A stretch of 5,440 nt of DNA, taken from NCBI GenBank assembly GCA_946409675.1, contig CAMJXI010000079.1:1-5440 (forward strand). The letters are read 5' to 3'. The stretch is from an uncultured Lactobacillus sp. (lineage in GTDB: Bacteria; Bacillota; Bacilli; Lactobacillales; Lactobacillaceae). A program made the translations under genes and the position numbers. The notes beneath the pieces were generated by a model that saw only the letters and a program-made list of their open reading frames with translations, made no database searches and was not told the origin of the DNA. Shown one piece after another: positions 1-5,440 of this stretch (its first letter is position 1; each line of letters begins with the position of its first letter).

Positions 1-3000
1 GGAAAGTTTCCAGCGTAAATTTTCTGCGCGGCAGCGGTAATCAAGTCGTCGTTAAGTTGCTCGATTTTTGCAAAATTGTCTTTGGTAAACGATTGGTTTT
101 TGCCGGCGATACTCTTATAGATCTCGGTCTTCTTGTAGTGACTGTCCACGATGTTATCCATGACGAGTTGTTCGTTGATGCTAATCCCGTTTAAGTTGAT
201 TTGCTTAGACAGGTTCGTTTCGATTTGCTGGTTAATCTCGCCCTCTGACTTGCGCCATTGGTCAAAGGTCAACTTGCTGAGGTTGTAATTCTTTTGGACG
301 ATATCTTGGTAGAAGGCACCGACTGGTTGAATCGTCTGTGGGGTTGCACCAAAGAACGCAGCGTTACTTTGAATAACCTTCAAGTAAGAAACTAGTTGAA
401 TCATGATGCCACTAGAGAAGAGATTAAAGTCGAACTGCTTAGCACTAGACTTATAGTCGATGACTTGGGCCAACAACTGTTTTTGTTCTAATTCTGCTAG
501 GTCGATCCGGTCGATTTTCCCGGAGAGTTCGACTTGGTGGTCGGCCACCTGATAGCTCAGACCATTAAGAAGCTTGTTTTGGCCAAAAGTAACTTCGGAG
601 TACTTGGGTACGAGAATCGTTTTGTCTAAGCGACTACGCATGATGTCGACCAAGGTTTCGACCGAGCCGTTCAGGCGGGTTGCCAGATATTGGTTGAGCG
701 TATCGTCGAAATAATACTTGAACTTGCTCGACTCTAAAACGTTTCGTTCAATCTTTTGCAGAATCAATTTAGTCTCAGTATCGTCGTAGTCGGCTAAGGT
801 GCGTCCGTTTTGGTTAACTGCCCTGATAAATTCGTCCAAAATTTCGTGGAAGTAGTTCCCAGTCTGCATGTTGTCGAGTTCGTTTAAATCGCGTTTGCGG
901 AGTTTAAGGCCGTAGTTCAAGAAGTATTCGTACGGATCACGGTAGTAAGCTTCAATTTGTGAGATTGATGCCACGAGGTTTTGGCCGAATAAGGCAACGG
1001 TCTGTTCTGGTTCTAATTTAGCCGGCGTGTTGTTGAATTCTTGCGCCTCCAAAAACTCGTTGATTTTTTGGTCGTCGAAAGTCCTGGTATATTTCAAAAG
1101 GTCCCGCGCCTTATTTCGCGTTTCAGTTTCGCTTGCTGGGTCATTAATCAAATAAGAGAGATAGGCAGCACTACTTAAAGGCGTTGCCAAATAACTCCCA
1201 AGGTTCGCCCCATCGCCTACCGGGAGGTCAAAGTGGTTGTATTCTGGGAGGTTTGTTTTTTTGCGGAGTTGTTCATAGAAAATGGAAGGCTTTTGCGTAT
1301 TGTTCTCTTCATCAATTAAAGGATAAGACAAGAACAAGCGTTCATGCCCGGTCGTGATGGCTTGGCCAAATTGAAAATTCTGGAGCAAGTTATTGGTTTT
1401 AGCCCCATCTTCGATGAACTTGTCCTCAGTGAATTGAGCATTTAACTGCTCCAAGTTTTCGCTTGCTAAGAACTTTGGCTTGTTTTGATACTTGGGAAGA
1501 TCACCAGTCACGGAACCCATAATAAAACAAACCTTGTAGCGGTTGGACTGCACCATCCCAATTTCTGAGATGGTCACGGCATCAAGTGTAGAGGGAATCT
1601 GGGAGAAGGTCGCCTCACTAAATCCAGCGATAATCGTGTCAAAAAAGTCGGTCGCTGAAAAGTCCTCGGGGTTGATCAAACGATAATCATCTAAGAGCTG
1701 GTTGAAGGTTGACCAGACTTCTTCTGGTTGTTGGGCTAGTTGCAAGTCGTCAGCGGCAATCGCGTTGGCACGCCAATCTTCTAAGCGACTTGGTATCTCT
1801 AGCTTGTTAAAAAAGTTTAATAGTAGCGAAAGAGCCTTGTCGGTCGAATTAGCCTTGGCAAACTTAGTCAAGAAGTCTTCAATCTCGGTAATAATCGTGT
1901 TTTTGTAGGCATTTAAGCGTGCTGTTTGCTCAAAGAGTTTCTTCGCCCAGACCTGGTCTTTTTGACTCTGGTCCAGAAAATCTGTCAGGTCCCGGTGCCA
2001 CCTCCCAAAGTTAATGCCATATTTGAGCGAGAAGTTCTCGAGACTATCGATTAAGCGTTGATTCTCGCTGACTGAAATATTGTCTGGCTTGATGAGATTA
2101 GTTTTTAAAAGTTTGAAGAGACTTTCCGAATTCAAGGGATGCACAAATAAATCCTGTAAGGCTTCTACGAAGACGACTAAGGGATGGTACTTCATTTCCT
2201 TTTGTAAGTCGTTAAAATATGGGATATTTAGTTGGTTGAAAATGGGACCCAAGTGGGTTTCATACTTCTTGAGACTTGGGGTCAAGATGATGAAGTCTTG
2301 GTAACGGTAGGACTCGCCTTCTTGTTTGTTTAAGGCAATCTCACGATAGATCGTCTGCGCCACAAAATACGCTTCTGAGTAGCGGTTATCGGCGGTCACA
2401 AACTGAATGTTCTTGGTGATTAGCGGCTTTTCTGGTAATTTCTGGTTCGACCAGAGTTTATTTAATAAGGTGATTTCTGTATTTGTGGCTGTTTCACTGG
2501 CAGATAGGTATTGATATTCTAGGTGCTTCTGCTCACAAAAATTAGTCAGATTTTTGAGGATTAATTGAACGTACCCGTCGTAGTCACTATTTTTTGCTAG
2601 TGGGTTGAAGGCACCCGTCTTGGTTTTAAAACCGATCGTGGTTTGGCGTGCCTTTGCCAGTAAAATCTTTAACGTGACCATTTCTTGGGCGGAAAATTGG
2701 CCAAAATCGGTCAAGTAAAATGATGTGTCCTGCAAGATTTCTGCGTGCTCAGCCAGATACTCGTTGAGCGTGGTCAGGTTTTCTTGCTTGGTGGCAAAAC
2801 GCCAGGCAATCTCCTCTGCAAACCTGTTGTAGATCAACTGTAAGTCGTGGATTTTGTTGGCTGTTTCTAGTTTAACGGCTTGGGTATTCACATCGGTAGT
2901 TGTCTGAATCTCAGGATTCGTTATTTTAGCTAAGTCGATTTCATTGAAGTCATCTGGGGTGAAATTACTTCGTTGAATCTCCAAAAGCGATTGGTAAATT

Positions 3001-3380
3001 TGGGCGATAATCCCCCGGTTTATTTTGACGTCGTGATAAACTACTAATTCAGGCTGCAATTCTTTGAGAATGCGCGCTAGAATCATGGAGGCTGCGGCAT
3101 CACTTAGAGGTCGCAGGCCATTTCTGGGAGCGTCTTTTTGTAAGTACCAAGCAAGTCTAGAAAAAGAGAGCACTTGGAGGTTTTTAACACTGACACTACC
3201 TGTGTTGCTGGTTTGATCAGCCAATGTCTTTAGAGCAAGTACTTCGGTATCAAATTTAATGTGATTGGGGACAAGCAAAAGGTATTGTTTCGACTTATCC
3301 TTTTGGTAATCTGCCACCATGCGATTGATTATTTCTTGTTGAACGTTTTGCGTCTGCTGCCCTAATAGAAAATTAATCAT
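1..3380 (-). CDS. rexB: ATP-dependent helicase/deoxyribonuclease subunit B (RexB, AddB type 2), 3' end cut by window edge
   Basis: RexB pairs with the helicase-nuclease RexA (AddA family) to process double-strand DNA ends for recombinational repair in the cytoplasm. The frame is open without interruption for 1126 codons and leaves the window before its stop. Landmarks: a VPNHIKFDTE segment (about 37-46) resembling AddB motif Ia; LSFSRLAWYL near 71-80; D225 in a YLTDFGQFSAQE Walker-B-like segment; PYFND...HPL (387-401); FIMGSVTGDLP (about 619-629); and a RecB-type nuclease domain with H845 in GNYFHEIL, G954-KIDRID (D957, D960) and D975-YK977. The order and spacing resemble B. subtilis AddB, whose catalytic aspartate is near residue 961. 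There is no Walker A at the N-terminus, and D815 stands where AddB carries an iron-sulfur cysteine; both fit the RexB subtype. Two adjacent ATGs (3383 and 3380) are possible starts; 3380 is preferred because it lies 6 bases from GGAG, against 3 for the other. The frame ends at KIYAGNF, probably some tens of residues short of the C-terminus. rexA is expected to the left (inference). Confidence 0.95.
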   Translation of the reverse strand, partial: MINFLLGQQTQNVQQEIINRMVADYQKDKSKQYLLLVPNHIKFDTEVLALKTLADQTSNTGSVSVKNLQVLSFSRLAWYLQKDAPRNGLRPLSDAAASMILARILKELQPELVVYHDVKINRGIIAQIYQSLLEIQRSNFTPDDFNEIDLAKITNPEIQTTTDVNTQAVKLETANKIHDLQLIYNRFAEEIAWRFATKQENLTTLNEYLAEHAEILQDTSFYLTDFGQFSAQEMVTLKILLAKARQTTIGFKTKTGAFNPLAKNSDYDGYVQLILKNLTNFCEQKHLEYQYLSASETATNTEITLLNKLWSNQKLPEKPLITKNIQFVTADNRYSEAYFVAQTIYREIALNKQEGESYRYQDFIILTPSLKKYETHLGPIFNQLNIPYFNDLQKEMKYHPLVVFVEALQDLFVHPLNSESLFKLLKTNLIKPDNISVSENQRLIDSLENFSLKYGINFGRWHRDLTDFLDQSQKDQVWAKKLFEQTARLNAYKNTIITEIEDFLTKFAKANSTDKALSLLLNFFNKLEIPSRLEDWRANAIAADDLQLAQQPEEVWSTFNQLLDDYRLINPEDFSATDFFDTIIAGFSEATFSQIPSTLDAVTISEIGMVQSNRYKVCFIMGSVTGDLPKYQNKPKFLASENLEQLNAQFTEDKFIEDGAKTNNLLQNFQFGQAITTGHERLFLSYPLIDEENNTQKPSIFYEQLRKKTNLPEYNHFDLPVGDGANLGSYLATPLSSAAYLSYLINDPASETETRNKARDLLKYTRTFDDQKINEFLEAQEFNNTPAKLEPEQTVALFGQNLVASISQIEAYYRDPYEYFLNYGLKLRKRDLNELDNMQTGNYFHEILDEFIRAVNQNGRTLADYDDTETKLILQKIERNVLESSKFKYYFDDTLNQYLATRLNGSVETLVDIMRSRLDKTILVPKYSEVTFGQNKLLNGLSYQVADHQVELSGKIDRIDLAELEQKQLLAQVIDYKSSAKQFDFNLFSSGIMIQLVSYLKVIQSNAAFFGATPQTIQPVGAFYQDIVQKNYNLSKLTFDQWRKSEGEINQQIETNLSKQINLNGISINEQLVMDNIVDSHYKKTEIYKSIAGKNQSFTKDNFAKIEQLNDDLITAAAQKIYAGNF

Positions 3381-3386
3381 CATTGT

Positions 3387-3392
3387 CTCCTT
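3387..3392 (-). promoter_or_regulatory. Ribosome binding site of rexB
   Basis: On the minus strand the sequence reads AAGGAG, followed by ACA and then ATGATG. The core lies 3 bases before the first ATG and 6 bases before the second, which favours initiation at the second ATG (base 3380). Whether both are used cannot be told from sequence. Confidence 0.8.
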
Positions 3393-3416
3393 TTTTCGAC
3401 CGAACTCGTTGCCCTA

Positions 3417-3425
3417 ATTTTAGCA
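3417..3425 (-). promoter_or_regulatory. Candidate extended -10 promoter for rexB
   Basis: The minus strand carries TGCTAAAAT, an extended -10 (TG, one base, then TAAAAT, which matches TATAAT at five of six positions). No convincing -35 sits 16-18 bases upstream, as often holds for extended -10 promoters. Transcription would start near base 3410, giving a leader of about 30 bases that contains the AAGGAG site. This is a pattern match only; the region is AT-rich, so chance matches are easy. Confidence 0.45.
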
Positions 3426-3482
3426 TATTGTTTTTTGAAAATTTATGTAAAAAAGATTAAATAATTACGTCCGCTATGGATA

Positions 3483-3512
3483 ATGTCAGCGTTTTAGCTT
3501 AAAGTTTATAAT
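3483..3512 (+). promoter_or_regulatory. Candidate sigma-A promoter for the mevalonate operon
   Basis: A perfect TATAAT lies at 3507-3512, with ATGTCA (four of six matches to TTGACA) at 3483-3488 and an 18-base spacer. The predicted start near 3519 would give a leader of only about 20 bases, nearly all of it ribosome binding site. Upstream, bases 3421-3467 are A/T-rich and could act as an UP-like element. No clear operator palindrome or riboswitch-sized leader is present, so expression may be largely constitutive (inference). Confidence 0.55.
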
Positions 3513-3522
3513 ATAAGTGTTT

Positions 3523-3532
3523 AAAGGGGTGA
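3523..3532 (+). promoter_or_regulatory. Strong ribosome binding site supporting the TTG start of mevalonate kinase
   Basis: AAAGGGGTGA is the full anti-16S complement AAAGGAGGTGA with one base missing. It ends 7 bases before TTG at 3540. An in-frame TAA at 3522-3524 closes the frame upstream, and the codons between it and TTG (AGG, GGT, GAA, CTA, ATT) include no usual start, so this site and the TTG decide the gene's beginning. Confidence 0.8.
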
Positions 3533-3539
3533 ACTAATT

Positions 3540-4451
3540 TTGAATGCTAAATACGAATCGCACGGGAAAGTGATCCTAATTGGCGAGCATTCGGTCGTCT
3601 ACGACTATGATGCGCTGGCTTTACCTGCGAAAAATCTCGAAATAAAAACCACTATTTTTGAGAGTCATCTTGGCCTTTGGTTAAGGACCCACAATTATGA
3701 TGGTAAGTTATATGATGCACCCAGTGAATATGCCGGAATTAAGTATTTAATCGACGAGATTATTAAGAAGAATTATTTGGACCAACACATCGGCCTAGAA
3801 TTTACGGGAAAAATTCCAGAAGAACGCGGCTTAGGCTCTAGCGCCGCTGTTGCTGTTGGAACTATTGAAGTTCTAAACGAACATTTTGGTTTAGATTACA
3901 CTGAACAAGAAATTATTGACCTAGCTAATAAGGCTGAGACGATTAACCACGGTTCTGCAAGTGGACTCGATGTTGCGACCGTCAAAAGCGATTATTTGGT
4001 TAGTTTTAATAAGAAGAGCGGTCCCAGGTTAATTAGAAGTAAGTTAGGGGCCTTTTTAGTGATTGCTGATTCTGGAGAACTCGGCAACACCAAGGAAGCT
4101 GTTACCCTCTTCCGTGACCAAGTAACTAACGAGACGGTTAAGAAAAATCTGCTCGATGATTTGGGCAAAATCGGCCCGAAAGCCATTTATGCTTGGAAGC
4201 AAAAAGATATTGTCGGTTTTGGTGATTTGATGAACCAATCTCAAAAAATTCTGGCCGAATTTAAACTCTCGACACCTAAGCTTGATGAACTAATCAAGAT
4301 TGCACTCGAGGCCGGAGCTTTGGGCAGTAAATTAAGTGGTGGCGGACTTGGTGGGATTGTCATTTCTCTCGCAGCAACTAAAGAAGAAGCCGAAGAAATC
4401 GCCTACCAACAACGAAATATAATTAATCAAACGTGGATTGAGGACATCTAA
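3540..4451 (+). CDS. mvk: Mevalonate kinase
   Basis: This enzyme (also called mvaK1) phosphorylates mevalonate with ATP to give 5-phosphomevalonate, the first kinase step toward isopentenyl diphosphate; it is cytosolic. The 303-residue length is usual for bacterial members of the GHMP kinase family. All three family motifs are visible: GKVILIGEH (9-17, with K10 and E16), the phosphate-binding loop IPEERGLGSSAAVAVG (92-107), and the C-terminal LGSKLSGGGLGG (261-272). The mevalonate-kinase signature AETINHGSASGLD (132-144) supplies E133, the likely metal ligand, and D144, the expected catalytic base. IADSGELGNTKEAV (175-188) matches the substrate-side loop. The start is TTG, chosen because of the strong upstream ribosome binding site and the stop codon just before it. 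The residues after the first motif read VVYDYDALALP where most homologues have VVYG and often a proline two residues later. It is first in an operon, and its stop overlaps the next start by one base. Phosphomevalonate kinase is the nearest alternative, but the HGSASGLD context favours mevalonate kinase. Confidence 0.95.
   Translation: MNAKYESHGKVILIGEHSVVYDYDALALPAKNLEIKTTIFESHLGLWLRTHNYDGKLYDAPSEYAGIKYLIDEIIKKNYLDQHIGLEFTGKIPEERGLGSSAAVAVGTIEVLNEHFGLDYTEQEIIDLANKAETINHGSASGLDVATVKSDYLVSFNKKSGPRLIRSKLGAFLVIADSGELGNTKEAVTLFRDQVTNETVKKNLLDDLGKIGPKAIYAWKQKDIVGFGDLMNQSQKILAEFKLSTPKLDELIKIALEAGALGSKLSGGGLGGIVISLAATKEEAEEIAYQQRNIINQTWIEDI
4440..4443 (+). promoter_or_regulatory. Ribosome binding site of mvaD inside the end of mvk
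   Basis: GAGG lies within the last codons of mevalonate kinase, 7 bases before the ATG at 4451. Together with the TAATG stop/start overlap it suggests translational coupling between the two genes. Confidence 0.65.
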
Positions 4452-5425
4452 TGCATGCAACTGCTCGCGCCCATACAAATATTGCATTAATTAAATATTG
4501 GGGGAAAAAAGATGACCAACTCAAACTCCCCTGTAACTCTAGCCTCTCCATGACGCTAGATGCATTTTATACTGAAACTAAATTAACGATTTTGGATGCT
4601 GACCAGCCAAATCGTTTTTATTTGAATGGTCAAGAACAGTCTCTAAAGGCTAGCCAACGCGTAGTTAACTACTTGCGCGTCTTACAAGAACGCTTTAATT
4701 TGAGTGGCAATTTTTTGATTGAGTCGACTAACCATGTGCCCACAAGTGCTGGGCTTGCGAGCTCGGCGTCTGCATTTGCAGCTTTAGCCGCGAGTTTTAA
4801 CGCAGCTTATGAACTTAACGTCGATTTGACGGAACTGTCGCGGATAGCACGATTAGGTTCGGGTTCTGCGACTCGTTCCGTTTATGGCGGATTCGTCGAA
4901 TGGCAAGCTGGCGATAGCGATGAAAATTCAATTGCGCTTCCACTTGCTGAACACCCCAAAATGGACTTAACTTTACTAGCAGTTGAGATTGAAACAGCGA
5001 AAAAGAGCATCTCTTCAACAAAGGGCATGAATTTAGTGGTTGAAACCTCCCCTTACTATGCGACTTGGGTTGAACAAGCAGAACTCAATATCGGTCAAAT
5101 GAAGATGGCTATTGCAGCTAACGATTTTAGTGCCGTCGGTCACTTAGCCCAACAAAACGCTTTGGCAATGCACGCCTTGAATCTAACGGCTGATCCTGGC
5201 TTCACTTATTTTCAACCGGAAACAATTCGTGCAATGCAACTTGTGGCGGAATTAAACCAAAATGGAGTTGAATGTTACTTCACGATGGATGCCGGTCCGA
5301 ACGTAAAAATTCTGACACAATTAAAAAATGTTGAAGAAATTATTCAAAGATTTAAAAATGACCTGCCACATGTTAAAATTGTGAAGGCGACTTTTGGCCC
5401 CGGTATTGAAATTTTAGATAAATAG
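4451..5425 (+). CDS. mvaD: Diphosphomevalonate decarboxylase (mevalonate diphosphate decarboxylase)
   Basis: The enzyme uses ATP to convert 5-diphosphomevalonate into isopentenyl diphosphate, CO2, ADP and phosphate, the last step of the classical mevalonate pathway. The 324-residue length fits bacterial members of this GHMP-family enzyme. Visible landmarks: the signature AHTNIALIKYWGKKDD (7-22, with N10, Y16 and K19); NSSLSMTLD (29-37); the phosphate loop PTSAGLASSASAFAALA (97-113); ARLGSGSATRSVYGGFVEW (133-151), which contains R142, the expected substrate-binding arginine; the KKSISSTKGM loop (184-193); and CYFTMDAGPNVK (275-286), in which D280 corresponds to the catalytic aspartate (D283 in the staphylococcal enzyme). 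T190 sits where, from memory, staphylococcal and enterococcal enzymes have arginine (SSR). The ATG overlaps the kinase stop by one base, so the two genes are very probably cotranscribed and translationally coupled. No terminator follows. Confidence 0.96.
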   Translation: MHATARAHTNIALIKYWGKKDDQLKLPCNSSLSMTLDAFYTETKLTILDADQPNRFYLNGQEQSLKASQRVVNYLRVLQERFNLSGNFLIESTNHVPTSAGLASSASAFAALAASFNAAYELNVDLTELSRIARLGSGSATRSVYGGFVEWQAGDSDENSIALPLAEHPKMDLTLLAVEIETAKKSISSTKGMNLVVETSPYYATWVEQAELNIGQMKMAIAANDFSAVGHLAQQNALAMHALNLTADPGFTYFQPETIRAMQLVAELNQNGVECYFTMDAGPNVKILTQLKNVEEIIQRFKNDLPHVKIVKATFGPGIEILDK

Positions 5426-5427
5426 AC

Positions 5428-5434
5428 AAGAGGA
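5428..5434 (+). promoter_or_regulatory. Probable ribosome binding site of the next operon gene, which lies past the window
   Basis: AAGAGGA begins two bases after the mvaD stop codon. The only visible ATG (5435) is one base from the GAGG core, too close for efficient initiation, so the real start is probably at or just after base 5441. The usual third gene of this operon in lactic acid bacteria is phosphomevalonate kinase (mvaK2). That identity is inferred from pathway context, since no coding sequence is visible. Confidence 0.55.
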
Positions 5435-5440
5435 ATGATA

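Noticed and set aside
1702..1908. Open frame of 68 codons on the plus strand
   Set aside because: It lies wholly inside the intact rexB reading frame on the other strand, has no convincing ribosome binding site, and shows no recognisable protein motif.
2080..2304. Open frame of 74 codons on the plus strand
   Set aside because: It is antisense to a conserved part of rexB (the PYFND/HPL region), has no recognisable domain, and its composition is explained by the opposite strand's codons.
3472..3491. CGCT...AGCG inverted repeat near the mevalonate operon -35 as a possible operator
   Set aside because: Only four base pairs match across a 12-base gap; this is expected by chance and does not support a repressor site.
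3992..4244. Two overlapping minus-strand open frames inside mevalonate kinase
   Set aside because: They are shadows of a gene with complete family motifs, and I see no ribosome binding site or family likeness.
4815..5021. Minus-strand open frame inside mvaD
   Set aside because: It is antisense to the conserved substrate-binding region of the decarboxylase and shows no independent coding signal.
5435..5437. ATG just after mvaD as the start of the third operon gene
   Set aside because: It is one base from the GAGG core, too close for normal initiation, and only two codons are visible, so no coding call can be made.
1..5440. A novel defence, mobile or otherwise undescribed system
   Set aside because: All substantial coding capacity is taken by three well-known housekeeping genes with intact frames and motifs. 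No repeats, insertion sequence ends, RNA structures or orphan genes were seen.

Overview
The window looks like core chromosome of a low-to-moderate GC Firmicute of the order Lactobacillales, most likely a Lactobacillaceae-type lactic acid bacterium. Three things point there: a RexB-type (not canonical AddB-type) nuclease subunit, a mevalonate-pathway operon with the lactic-acid-bacterial order (mevalonate kinase, then diphosphomevalonate decarboxylase), and strong AGGAG-type ribosome binding sites. The genus cannot be fixed from sequence reading alone.

Layout. Bases 1-3380 (minus strand) are one long uninterrupted reading frame, 1126 complete codons, that runs off the left edge. It is the RexB/AddB subunit of the RexAB (AddAB) double-strand-break repair helicase-nuclease. 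I read every row in this frame and found no stop or frameshift. Bases 3384-3539 are a short AT-rich intergenic region between two divergent genes. It holds the ribosome binding site and a candidate extended -10 promoter for rexB, and a candidate sigma-A promoter plus ribosome binding site for the rightward operon. Bases 3540-4451 (plus) are mevalonate kinase, starting at TTG. Bases 4451-5425 (plus) are diphosphomevalonate decarboxylase, overlapping the kinase stop by one base (TAATG). A purine-rich ribosome-binding-like site at 5428-5434 suggests that a third gene begins just past the right edge; by pathway logic this would be phosphomevalonate kinase.

How the genes work together. The two plus-strand genes give the first and last of the three ATP-dependent GHMP-family steps from mevalonate to isopentenyl diphosphate, the precursor of undecaprenyl carrier lipid and other isoprenoids. 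The phosphomevalonate kinase needed between them is not in the window. rexB is functionally unrelated (recombinational repair) and merely shares the divergent intergenic region. Its partner rexA would be expected beyond the left edge.

I found no mobile element, CRISPR array, RNA gene, notable repeat or undescribed system. The points worth a second look are residue-level oddities in the three proteins and the arrangement of the divergent start region.
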